Shown here: piece by piece, positions 1 through 5,398 of the stretch
Numbering within the stretch: the stretch's first letter is position 1
Layout of the letters: each line of letters opens with the position of its first letter
Assembly (NCBI GenBank): GCA_900556965.1
Contig: USQV01000085.1
Location: 1-5,398 of the forward strand
From: an uncultured Clostridium sp.
GTDB taxonomy: Bacteria > Bacillota_A > Clostridia > Lachnospirales > Lachnospiraceae
DNA: 5,398 nt
Direction of reading: 5' to 3'
Notes under the pieces: model-generated
Database searches by the model: none
What the model saw: only the letters and a program-made list of their open reading frames with translations
Told to the model about the DNA's origin: nothing
Translations under genes and position numbers: made by a program

Positions 1-682
1 CACTCTCTCCCTTGTTCCATGCAACTACCTTGTATGGGCCGGTTCCGATCGGTTCCTTATTGAAGTCGTGGCCGCTCTCGATAAGCTCTGCCGGAAGGAT
101 CATATTGCCGTGGTGGCCGAGGTCGGAAAGAAGACCGGACTGCGGGCCGTCTGTTGTGATCTTAATGGTATAATCATCAACGACTTCAATAACACCTGTA
201 GATTTACTATACTGGGAAACCTGCGGAGACTCCTTACAAAGATCAAGAGATGCCTTCACGTCCTTTGCTGTCATCTCCATTCCATTGTGGAACTTAACGC
301 CCTTTTTCAGGTGGAAGATCCACTCGGTATCGCTTACGATCTCGTAATCCTCGCACAGCACCGGTATTGTGTTCAGATCATCATCTGTGCCGAACAGACC
401 ATTGTGAGTCATTGAGTTGATGTAGGAGCCGGCTACCGCGTTGTGCTGATTGGTAGTAAGACTCGGAGTTTCGTTTGCCGTAGCAATGATCAAAGTATCT
501 TTTGTGGATGCAGCCGGTTTTGCAGCTTCTGTAGATGCTGCAGCGGCTGTTGTTTCAGCTGCACCACTCTGAGCGGCTGTTGTTTCGGGAGCTGCCGGTT
601 TGGATCCGCATCCTGCGAGGGAACCTACAGCAAGTGACAGTACCATTACCGGTACTAAGCTACGCATACGTTTTTTTGTCAT
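1..682 (-). CDS. ABC transporter solute-binding lipoprotein, family 5 (peptide/nickel type), N-terminal part
   Basis: Only the first 227 codons are visible; the gene runs off the left edge, and family members are usually 500-600 residues. The product should be an extracellular lipoprotein that captures peptides or another small ligand for an ABC importer. Residues 1-24 form a lipoprotein signal peptide (basic n-region MTKKRMR, hydrophobic core, lipobox L22-A-G-C25). Residues 26-60 are a low-complexity Ala/Thr/Pro spacer with a duplicated ETTAA unit. The mature SBP_bac_5 domain begins near residue 62 (DTLIIATANE). Family hallmarks follow: NGLFG at 94-98, WIFHLKKGVKFHNG at 121-134, the MTAKDVKASLD segment at 137-147, and PIGTGPYK at 211-218. 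The ATG at 682 is supported by AGAGGTG six bases upstream. It has its own promoter (808-836). Permease and ATPase genes would be expected downstream, outside the window. The ligand cannot be told from this part. Confidence 0.93.
   Translation of the reverse strand, partial: MTKKRMRSLVPVMVLSLAVGSLAGCGSKPAAPETTAAQSGAAETTAAAASTEAAKPAASTKDTLIIATANETPSLTTNQHNAVAGSYINSMTHNGLFGTDDDLNTIPVLCEDYEIVSDTEWIFHLKKGVKFHNGMEMTAKDVKASLDLCKESPQVSQYSKSTGVIEVVDDYTIKITTDGPQSGLLSDLGHHGNMILPAELIESGHDFNKEPIGTGPYKVVAWNKGES
542..586 (-). repeat. 15-bp direct repeat in the lipoprotein spacer
   Basis: The 15-mer agcggctgttgtttc (plus strand) occurs at 542-556 and exactly again at 572-586, a 30-base period equal to ten codons. 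It encodes the repeated ETTAA unit of the flexible linker between the lipid-anchored cysteine and the folded binding domain. It probably arose by slippage or duplication in a low-complexity linker, and length variation between strains would be expected. Confidence 0.85.
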
Positions 683-688
683 AATACT

Positions 689-695
689 CACCTCT
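689..695 (-). promoter_or_regulatory. Ribosome binding site of the solute-binding lipoprotein gene
   Basis: AGAGGTG reads 695 to 689 on the minus strand, six bases before the ATG at 682. This fixes the start at 682 rather than at the in-frame ATG five codons further in. Confidence 0.85.
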
Positions 696-701
696 TTTTT
701 T

Positions 702-723
702 ATTTGCAGGCCTTTGGCCAAAT
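702..723 (-). other. Small hairpin just upstream of the lipoprotein gene's RBS
   Basis: On the plus strand the sequence reads ATTTG, CAG, GCC, TTT, GGC, CAAAT. ATTTG (702-706) pairs with CAAAT (719-723) and GCC with GGC, leaving a three-base bulge and a three-base loop. In the mRNA it would sit a few bases before the Shine-Dalgarno sequence without covering it. It may stabilise the 5' end or insulate the RBS from the AT-rich leader. It is short enough to be chance. Confidence 0.3.
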
Positions 724-807
724 GCATCAGAATCAGTTGCACGGTTCGCTTTGTGTATATATAATAATATTTGTGACTAATTAATATTTTGCTTTATATA
801 TTTATGT

Positions 808-836
808 ATTTTATCATATTTTTATATAATTATCAA
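808..836 (-). promoter_or_regulatory. Sigma-A-type promoter of the solute-binding lipoprotein gene
   Basis: On the minus strand TTGATA (836-831) and TAAAAT (813-808) are separated by exactly 17 bases. Each hexamer matches the sigma-70/sigma-A consensus at 5 of 6 positions, and a TG dinucleotide in the extended -10 position (TGaTAAAAT) strengthens it. The predicted start is near 801, giving a leader of about 119 bases that is extremely AT-rich in its first two thirds. The region has many AT-rich hexamers, but the pairing, spacing and extended -10 make this the best candidate. Confidence 0.72.
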
Positions 837-989
837 GTTGTTTAGACATATTTTTTTAATTCTTTTGTCTGCCGATCAGAGTTACACACCCGATCTCAAT
901 TTTGGTGCAAATGCAATGTTATACTTGCATTTCTATCTAGAGATCTTCTCTCTCCGGCGCACAGCAGGGAGGCATTTTTACTGTTACAG
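837..989. other. Non-coding stretch between promoter and upstream terminator
   Basis: Together with its flanks this is part of a 375-base gene-free interval (683-1057). I see no convincing gene on either strand: the only open frame on the plus strand has no ribosome binding site and runs straight through the terminator stem. Its content is a perfect inverted repeat at 909-932 and a duplicated GATCGG hexamer (minus strand). No tRNA or known riboswitch fold was recognised. As it lies just upstream of the lipoprotein promoter, it is the natural place for a regulator to bind. Confidence 0.6.
909..932. repeat. Perfect 8-8-8 inverted repeat upstream of the lipoprotein promoter
   Basis: AAATGCAA at 909-916 and its exact reverse complement TTGCATTT at 925-932 flank an 8-base centre. 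The centre of symmetry lies about 119 bases upstream of the predicted transcription start of the lipoprotein gene. Neither side is followed by a good T-tract, so it does not look like a terminator. It could be a site for a dimeric regulator. AT-rich DNA makes some inverted repeats likely by chance, though eight perfect pairs including a TGCA core is above background. Confidence 0.45.
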
Positions 990-1034
990 AAAAAAAGCCC
1001 CCCGAAACCATTTTTTTTCCCGGTTTCGGAGGGC
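990..1034 (-). terminator. Intrinsic terminator of the wall-binding-repeat gene
   Basis: Read on the minus strand, GCCCTCCGAAACC (1034-1022) pairs with GGTTTCGGGGGGC (1009-997). This gives a 13-bp stem with one G-T pair around a 12-base loop, followed directly by seven Ts (996-990). It begins 24 bases after the TAA at 1058-1060. In the opposite direction the stem is followed by a broken T-rich stretch, so some bidirectional activity is possible, but no plus-strand gene leads into it. Confidence 0.95.
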
Positions 1035-1057
1035 CTTATTGTTTTTTATCTGTGTTT

Positions 1058-1867
1058 TTACTGAGCTGCTGTGAAAAGATTAAGGTAGCTGCTCATATCT
1101 CCCAGCGTTGCGATAAGGATCATATATCCGTCCTGTTTTCTGCAATAATAATCATTTGAAGAAGATCTTCCTCGGGTAGTAACTTTAGCGTAGTCCTGTC
1201 CTGCGATCTTTACCGTGCTGACTTCAGAAGCGGTTCCCTTAGCACCTTTTTCGATATTGCCAAATTCCTTAACAAAGGCCTCGGCTGTCATATCCGGCTT
1301 GCTTTTCATATTTAAAAAGCTGATCACAAGCTCGCCGCCCTGCGCTGTTTCAATATGAAGATCAACACTCCGCTTCGGACTTCCCACAGCGGCATAATCT
1401 CCGTTGGCGTAGAGATCCTCATCATCCTCATTCAATATGTCACCGATGATCCCATCAATGGAAAGATTCGCCCATGCATTCTTATAGGTTCTTCCGCTTA
1501 TCTTTCCCTTCGGAGCTACCTTAACCGGAGCTACCCAGCTTCCGTCTTCACCAAAGGTGTAGGAGACATTGTCGATCACTCTTGTCTGGTTTGCCACCAT
1601 TACTCCGTTGGAGGGCTCAAGATAAAACCATACTTCATTACCGCGTCCGTCTCCGCCCGGCTCCTTTAACCATCCGGTGAACATTGCTCCGTTGCTGTCG
1701 TAGTAATACCAGTCAGAGCCTCTTTGAACCCATCCAAAGAGAGTGTTTGCCTCCGCCGCATCTGCTTTTTCTTCTGCAGTCATTTCATCTGCAAAAGAGG
1801 AAAATACAGAGATGGTTCCGATAGCAGCAGTCATAAAAGCTAATGTAATTACTTTTCTTAATTTCAT
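1058..1867 (-). CDS. Secreted protein with cell-wall/choline-binding-type repeats
   Basis: This 269-residue protein is predicted to be exported and held at the cell surface by non-covalent wall binding. Residues 1-26 form a signal peptide (MKLRK, hydrophobic core to residue 22, probable cleavage after SFA26). A short acidic Ala/Glu-rich segment follows. Residues 44-111 hold about three degenerate CW_binding_1-type repeats: GW, DWYYYDSNGAMFTGWLK at 52-68, VWFYLEPSNGVM at 79-90, and VSYTFGEDGSW at 101-111. Such repeats bind choline, teichoic acids or glucans in relatives. The C-terminal part (about 122-269) starts GRTYKNAWANLSI and ends in a predicted alpha/beta stretch; I do not recognise its family and see no catalytic motif. 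The frame stays open upstream to a TTG at 2032, but that site has no RBS and the extension would contain the promoter. The ATG at 1867 has AGGTGG eight bases upstream and a signal peptide directly after it. It is a single gene with its own promoter and terminator. Confidence 0.9.
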   Translation of the reverse strand: MKLRKVITLAFMTAAIGTISVFSSFADEMTAEEKADAAEANTLFGWVQRGSDWYYYDSNGAMFTGWLKEPGGDGRGNEVWFYLEPSNGVMVANQTRVIDNVSYTFGEDGSWVAPVKVAPKGKISGRTYKNAWANLSIDGIIGDILNEDDEDLYANGDYAAVGSPKRSVDLHIETAQGGELVISFLNMKSKPDMTAEAFVKEFGNIEKGAKGTASEVSTVKIAGQDYAKVTTRGRSSSNDYYCRKQDGYMILIATLGDMSSYLNLFTAAQ

Positions 1868-1875
1868 ATCAAATT

Positions 1876-1881
1876 CCACCT
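1876..1881 (-). promoter_or_regulatory. Ribosome binding site fixing the start at 1867
   Basis: AGGTGG reads 1881 to 1876 on the minus strand, eight bases before the ATG at 1867. It separates the true start from the 55-codon in-frame upstream extension, which has no comparable site. Confidence 0.9.
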
Positions 1882-1910
1882 TTTTTTGATAATGTTTATC
1901 TGATATGGCA

Positions 1911-1939
1911 ATTATACAGGAATCAAACCGATTCTGCAA
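1911..1939 (-). promoter_or_regulatory. Promoter of the wall-binding-repeat gene
   Basis: A perfect TATAAT (1916-1911, minus strand) lies 17 bases from TTGCAG (1939-1934), which keeps the TTG of the -35 consensus but is otherwise poor. The predicted start is near 1904, giving a leader of about 37 bases. The weak -35 suggests modest strength or help from an activator. No clear terminator separates this promoter from the upstream gene ending at 2046, so some read-through from the upstream operon may also reach the gene. Confidence 0.65.
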
Positions 1940-2045
1940 CCCGGATAAACTGGAAAAACGGCGATTTAAACAATTATTAAGAAAGCGGTAAATTTTTTCA
2001 GCAATAGCTTTCCTGCCTTTGACCGGATACAATGATTTTTGCTTT

Positions 2046-2945
2046 TTATCGTTCGATGATCGTATACTTCTTTTCCATGCAGATCGGATGCATCCTCTCC
2101 TTTGTCTGTCTCAGATTTTCAAGCCCCATATCATCCTCCCGGTTTACAAGCTCTATGTCCGGATAGGCATGCGTCAAAAATTCTCTTTCCAGATAATTGT
2201 AAAGGCCGCGAAGCTGTGGATCTGCCTTTTCAACATGCGTCACCGTCATATTTTTCTCCCGGCATACGGTTCCCATTGAAAAGGCCTCAAGGCGTCCCTT
2301 CACCCGGATACCGGCCATTAAAATATCGGCCTCCCGACTATAGCGGATCGCTTCAAATATACCCTGTTCCTCGCTTTCGAGACGATGAAAGGCATCCTCA
2401 CTCTCTTTTCCTTCCGCCCAGCGTTCAAGAAAGGCCCGGATCTCTCCCTCATCTGCTGAGGTCAGTGCTACGTATTCTGCACATTCTCCGTAATCTCTTG
2501 TAAATCGCGAAATGCGATTTTTCATCTTGGAAAATTTTCTCCCGGGAAGACAGCGCATTTCCTCACCAGAATAAATATAATCAAAGCTGTCCCGATCCTC
2601 CAGCACCTCATAAAAATCCGGATCCGGCCTGATCTCCTCCAGTGCTTCCTCGTCCACAAGATACATGTGCATTTTCGTACCCAACTCTTTAAAAAACAGC
2701 TGAAGACGTTCAAAGTTTTCTCTTAAATATTTCTTTTCGCAGACAGGTACCATTGTCGCATACTCATCATAATCAATTTTCTGAAGCCAGAGAATCCCCT
2801 TTTCATCCGCATGATATCTCGTCTCATAATACGGACGCCAAAGCAGGTGATATGCCAGATGGGATTCGGCACATCGGGTCGGGCGCAGGGAAAAATATGG
2901 CTTTAGCCGGATCAGTTCTTCTGCAGTCAGATCTTGAAATACCAT
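2046..2945 (-). CDS. DUF2156 / phosphatidylglycerol lysyltransferase C-terminal-domain protein
   Basis: This 299-residue soluble protein belongs to the DUF2156 (LPG_synthase_C) family, whose tandem GNAT-like fold forms the catalytic domain of MprF. MprF moves lysine or another amino acid from aminoacyl-tRNA to phosphatidylglycerol. Visible family features are FDYIYSGEEM at 121-130, the basic LPGRKFSKMKNRISRF segment at 133-148, and the C-terminal VNREDDMG at 267-274 followed by LR (278-279), K282, P287 and EKKY at 291-294. The length suits a complete two-lobe stand-alone member; there is no signal peptide or membrane segment, so it is cytoplasmic and would need to act at the inner membrane face if its substrate is a lipid. 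The ATG at 2945 overlaps the TAA of the upstream MFS gene by one base, with GAGGAGGG nine bases away, so the two are translationally coupled. The lysyltransferase role is inferred from the family; many stand-alone members have no known substrate. Confidence 0.88.
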   Translation of the reverse strand: MVFQDLTAEELIRLKPYFSLRPTRCAESHLAYHLLWRPYYETRYHADEKGILWLQKIDYDEYATMVPVCEKKYLRENFERLQLFFKELGTKMHMYLVDEEALEEIRPDPDFYEVLEDRDSFDYIYSGEEMRCLPGRKFSKMKNRISRFTRDYGECAEYVALTSADEGEIRAFLERWAEGKESEDAFHRLESEEQGIFEAIRYSREADILMAGIRVKGRLEAFSMGTVCREKNMTVTHVEKADPQLRGLYNYLEREFLTHAYPDIELVNREDDMGLENLRQTKERMHPICMEKKYTIIER

Positions 2946-5398
2946 TATTCATTTCCCTCCTCAATAGAGCCTACTTTTTCGCCAAACAGAAAGAAAATAG
3001 CTGCTGCCGCAAAGATCACTCCGGCTGCGATCGTAAGCCCCATACTCACTCCTGTCACATAGATCACACCAAATATAAAGGAGCCGAATACCTGGGACAT
3101 ATTTTCAAATACGCTGTATACACCCATTGCTTTATCGTACCCATACGCTTTTACTTCCTTCATGTCCGTATAGTAAGTCGACTGTGCCGGAAGTCCATAA
3201 CTGTCAGATGCTCCAAGCAGGATCAGAAGCACCATAAGCGTTGGGATCCCGGGCCGGACCGCATAGAGAAGAAATGCTGCCGCGTACAATACTGCCGCAA
3301 GAGTCAGCGCTCCCTTCTGCCCCAGTCGTCGGGTCAGGCGTCTTGTCAGGAAACCGCCAAGGCAGATGATACAGATTCCGTTTAACAAATAGGAATATCC
3401 GATGTTGGTTTCTGAAATTCCCATATTTTCTCCAAGCAGCGGGTATAGATAAGCGAGAAAATATCCGCCTGCCACTACAGGAATAACGATTCCGATAAAA
3501 TACAAAAGCACATGGGGCGAGAACAGGAATCTGGCTGTAGAGATGCCCGGTACCGCTCCTTCTGTCATTTTATCAGATGCACTCTTTTCGACTGAAGCAA
3601 GAGCTCGTCCGTCCGCTTTCTTTTCATCAAAAATATACAGGATACTGAATAACAGTGCCGTAAAGCTGATCACACCGATAGTCATAAGGACAGAGCGATA
3701 ATCAAGCCAGTTTATCAGGAATGCGCCAAATACAACGCCACAGTTGACGCCGCTTAAGGATGCAGCTGTATAACCGGTAAAGCCTTCCGACTTTTCCTGT
3801 GGCTCCTTCTCTGCGATCATGACCTGCACGATCAAAAGAAGGAATCCCCAGCCGGCTCCCATCACCGCATTTCCGATAATAAAGGAAAGGATCGTCGGAA
3901 CAACTCCTCTCATTGTAAGTCCTACTCCAAACATAATACTTCCCAGCACCGCTGTTTTTCTTCTTCCCAGCAGGCGCAGAACAGCAGAACCGCCAAAGGA
4001 GGTCAGCGCTCCGAAAAGCACCTCGGAGGATAAGGCAACAGAAACAAGTAATGCCGGAGATAATCCGAAAACAGCTTCTGTTTCCGCCTGCTTCATAATA
4101 TAGATCGGCAAGAATGCTTTCGGAATATTCGTGACAAAGAATATCAGGAAAACGAGGATCCGGAGCATTGCAACAGGGATCTCCGTTTTATCTCCACCGG
4201 CCGCTAAACGGTTCTTCCGCTTTTCCTGCCCCTGTCCAAAGATCAGGAGCTCGGATACGATCAGGATCATTGTAACAGCCAGAACGACTGCACTTGTCAT
4301 GACCTCCCAGATCATTTTCCGGTTATCCTGCTGGAAGTTATAAAGATCCGTTCCTACCTCAAGGATCCCGACTGCCTCTCCCTTTGAATTAAGGATCGGA
4401 GAATTGGTAAAGATAAAGCTTCCCTCACTGCTGGAAAGTCCCATGTACGTCATCTGCTCATGGGTTTCAATAATGTTCTGCTCATCGGAATCCTCATACG
4501 GCCAGTCATACGGATAAATGGCTCCGACATAATCCTCCACCGAATACATTGACGTGATCATTCCGTTCTGGATCCGATAGATAACACAGTACAGGTCATT
4601 GATATCCATTTCTCCCGAGGTAAATATATTTCTTGCGATCGAGCGGATCTCCTGATAGTCATCCCCGTTATAATCCCTGATCGAGCAGATCTTTTCCAGC
4701 TTATCTCCCGGGATAAGGCGGGCCGCCAGCCCGGATACACTCATTGTCCTGTCAGTAATCTCCTGAGTCATTCGGGTCGTCCAGTCCTTAAGAATGATCA
4801 TCGTGAATAACGTTGTCAGAATAGCCGTTCCGGCCAGCATTCCGGCCACAATATGTATAAAATGCCTTTTGCTTTTGATCACCCGGTAAAGCCCGTAAAC
4901 GGCCAAGGCTGCCAAAGCTGCAGCACAGAGTACGGCCCCGATCCATTCGGCCCAGACTGCCGCCGTTAAAGAAAGGGTGAAGGGGATTTCCATAAGGTAG
5001 GAAATGTCTTCTCCCGATCCTGCTGCAACGATCCCATATCCATCCGTCGTTGTAAGGCAGGTTCCCATGTCAAAATTGTAGTAGATCGGGCTTTCCTTTC
5101 GTGTATCCTCATCCAGCTCCGTTAATCCGTCACTGCCGGTCACATTCCATATCAGCTCAGCTTTTCCATCCTCCTTAAGGCGGTAGATCCCACGCCGTCC
5201 GATATCTGCAAAGCACAGCTCGCCCTCCTCGGAAAAATCCATATACCATGGGATCTCGAGGCCTTCCTCATCTGCCTCATAGAGCGTTTTAAAGGTTCCG
5301 TTTTCCTGTTCTTCCCAGATCTCACCGTTTTTTGTGAGATAAATGCAGCGTCCGGTCTGAGGATCCAGTACAAAATCCACCAGATACTGTGCTGCCTC
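2945..5398 (-). CDS. Sensor-fused MFS transporter (propeller, Cache-like domain, 12-helix MFS), 3' part
   Basis: The visible 817 codons are open to the right edge. The GTG at 5380 has no RBS and coding sequence continues upstream of it (EAAQYL), so the true start is outside. In visible-residue numbering, 1-130 contain two or three propeller/NHL-like blades (ending in patterns such as GEIWEEQENGTF and RGIYRLKEDG). A hydrophobic helix lies at about 144-171, a basic turn KSKRH at 175-179, and a second helix at 180-203. Residues 204-360 form a Cache/PDC-like sensor with the typical ending NSPILNSKGEAVGILEVGTDL at about 332-352. A third helix is at 362-387, then a basic linker (QEKRKNR). MFS helices fill 409-803, with a motif-A-like RLLGRRK at 475-481 and a repeat of it at RLTRRLGQKG, split by a charged central loop at about 588-625. 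Charge placement puts the propeller and Cache domains outside and the MFS N-terminus inside. The substrate is unknown. The stop overlaps the DUF2156 start. Confidence 0.88.
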   Translation of the reverse strand, partial: EAAQYLVDFVLDPQTGRCIYLTKNGEIWEEQENGTFKTLYEADEEGLEIPWYMDFSEEGELCFADIGRRGIYRLKEDGKAELIWNVTGSDGLTELDEDTRKESPIYYNFDMGTCLTTTDGYGIVAAGSGEDISYLMEIPFTLSLTAAVWAEWIGAVLCAAALAALAVYGLYRVIKSKRHFIHIVAGMLAGTAILTTLFTMIILKDWTTRMTQEITDRTMSVSGLAARLIPGDKLEKICSIRDYNGDDYQEIRSIARNIFTSGEMDINDLYCVIYRIQNGMITSMYSVEDYVGAIYPYDWPYEDSDEQNIIETHEQMTYMGLSSSEGSFIFTNSPILNSKGEAVGILEVGTDLYNFQQDNRKMIWEVMTSAVVLAVTMILIVSELLIFGQGQEKRKNRLAAGGDKTEIPVAMLRILVFLIFFVTNIPKAFLPIYIMKQAETEAVFGLSPALLVSVALSSEVLFGALTSFGGSAVLRLLGRRKTAVLGSIMFGVGLTMRGVVPTILSFIIGNAVMGAGWGFLLLIVQVMIAEKEPQEKSEGFTGYTAASLSGVNCGVVFGAFLINWLDYRSVLMTIGVISFTALLFSILYIFDEKKADGRALASVEKSASDKMTEGAVPGISTARFLFSPHVLLYFIGIVIPVVAGGYFLAYLYPLLGENMGISETNIGYSYLLNGICIICLGGFLTRRLTRRLGQKGALTLAAVLYAAAFLLYAVRPGIPTLMVLLILLGASDSYGLPAQSTYYTDMKEVKAYGYDKAMGVYSVFENMSQVFGSFIFGVIYVTGVSMGLTIAAGVIFAAAAIFFLFGEKVGSIEEGNE
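2955..2962 (-). promoter_or_regulatory. Ribosome binding site of the DUF2156 gene, inside the MFS gene's end
   Basis: GAGGAGGG reads 2962 to 2955 on the minus strand and encodes the Glu-Glu-Gly near the transporter's C-terminus. It is nine bases before the ATG at 2945. A nearer ATG at 2952 is out of frame with the DUF2156 protein and too close to the site. The TAATG overlap points to termination-reinitiation coupling. Confidence 0.88.

Noticed and set aside
68..637. Plus-strand open frames opposite the lipoprotein gene
   Set aside because: They are Cys-rich shadows of the minus-strand gene, which has clear family motifs, signal peptide and RBS.
737..765. Plus-strand TTGCAC-N17-TATAAT, a possible divergent promoter
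   Set aside because: The -10 is perfect, but the -35 matches at only three positions, the region is AT-rich, and no plus-strand gene or recognisable RNA follows.
838..1074. Plus-strand open frame of 78 codons in the intergenic region
   Set aside because: It has no RBS, its composition is biased, and it runs through the terminator stem into the antisense of the wall-binding gene.
1958..2006. GAAAGC/GCTTTC hairpin downstream of the DUF2156 gene as a terminator
   Set aside because: The stem is only 6-8 pairs with a 20-base loop and no proper T-tract follows.
1868..2032. In-frame 55-codon N-terminal extension of the wall-binding protein from a TTG at 2032
   Set aside because: There is no ribosome binding site before the TTG, the stretch contains the predicted promoter, and the ATG at 1867 has both a good RBS and a signal peptide immediately after it.
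2502..2522. Perfect 7-bp inverted repeat AAATCGC/GCGATTT followed by Ts on the plus strand
   Set aside because: It lies inside the conserved basic motif of the DUF2156 coding sequence, where codon constraints explain it, and no plus-strand transcript is expected there.
2102..3385. Plus-strand open frames opposite the DUF2156 and MFS genes
   Set aside because: They are antisense shadows; their peptides look like no protein family and the minus-strand frames are clearly real.
5378..5380. GTG at 5380 as the start of the MFS fusion protein
   Set aside because: The frame continues open to the window edge, no Shine-Dalgarno sequence precedes it, and it would start in the middle of a propeller-like blade. 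The gene is simply cut by the edge.

Overview
The window looks like part of a Firmicutes chromosome, most likely a Lachnospiraceae-type Clostridia. The evidence is moderate GC in the genes with very AT-rich intergenic DNA, strong AGGAGG-type ribosome binding sites, a lipoprotein with a Thr/Ala-rich spacer after its lipobox cysteine, and a cell-wall-binding-repeat surface protein. This assignment is inferred from style, not from a marker gene. All four supportable genes lie on the minus strand, so transcription runs from high to low coordinates. The outer two genes are cut by the window edges.

Layout in order of transcription. (1) 5398-2945: the 3' part (817 codons) of a large membrane protein. 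It carries an extracellular propeller-like segment, a membrane hairpin, an extracellular Cache-like sensor domain, a third membrane helix and then a complete 12-helix MFS transporter. (2) 2945-2046: a 299-residue stand-alone DUF2156 / LPG-synthase-C protein, the same family as the catalytic domain of MprF aminoacyl-phosphatidylglycerol synthases. Its ATG overlaps the transporter's stop (TAATG), so the two are almost certainly co-translated. (3) A 178-bp gap with a sigma-A-type promoter. (4) 1867-1058: a secreted protein with three cell-wall/choline-binding-type repeats and an unrecognised C-terminal domain, followed by a strong intrinsic terminator. (5) A 375-bp intergenic region holding that terminator, a perfect 8-8-8 inverted repeat and a near-consensus promoter with an AT-rich leader. 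(6) 682-1: the N-terminal 227 residues of a family 5 (peptide/nickel-type) ABC solute-binding lipoprotein.

The most interesting part is the coupled pair at 5398-2046. A sensor-fused MFS carrier next to a soluble MprF-like transferase resembles a split and rebuilt MprF, with separate transport and lipid-aminoacylation halves plus a built-in extracellular sensing module. The downstream wall-binding protein also acts at the cell envelope, but it has its own promoter. The solute-binding lipoprotein is a separate transcription unit, probably followed by ABC permease genes beyond base 1. No RNA genes, CRISPR arrays, insertion sequences or phage genes were seen.
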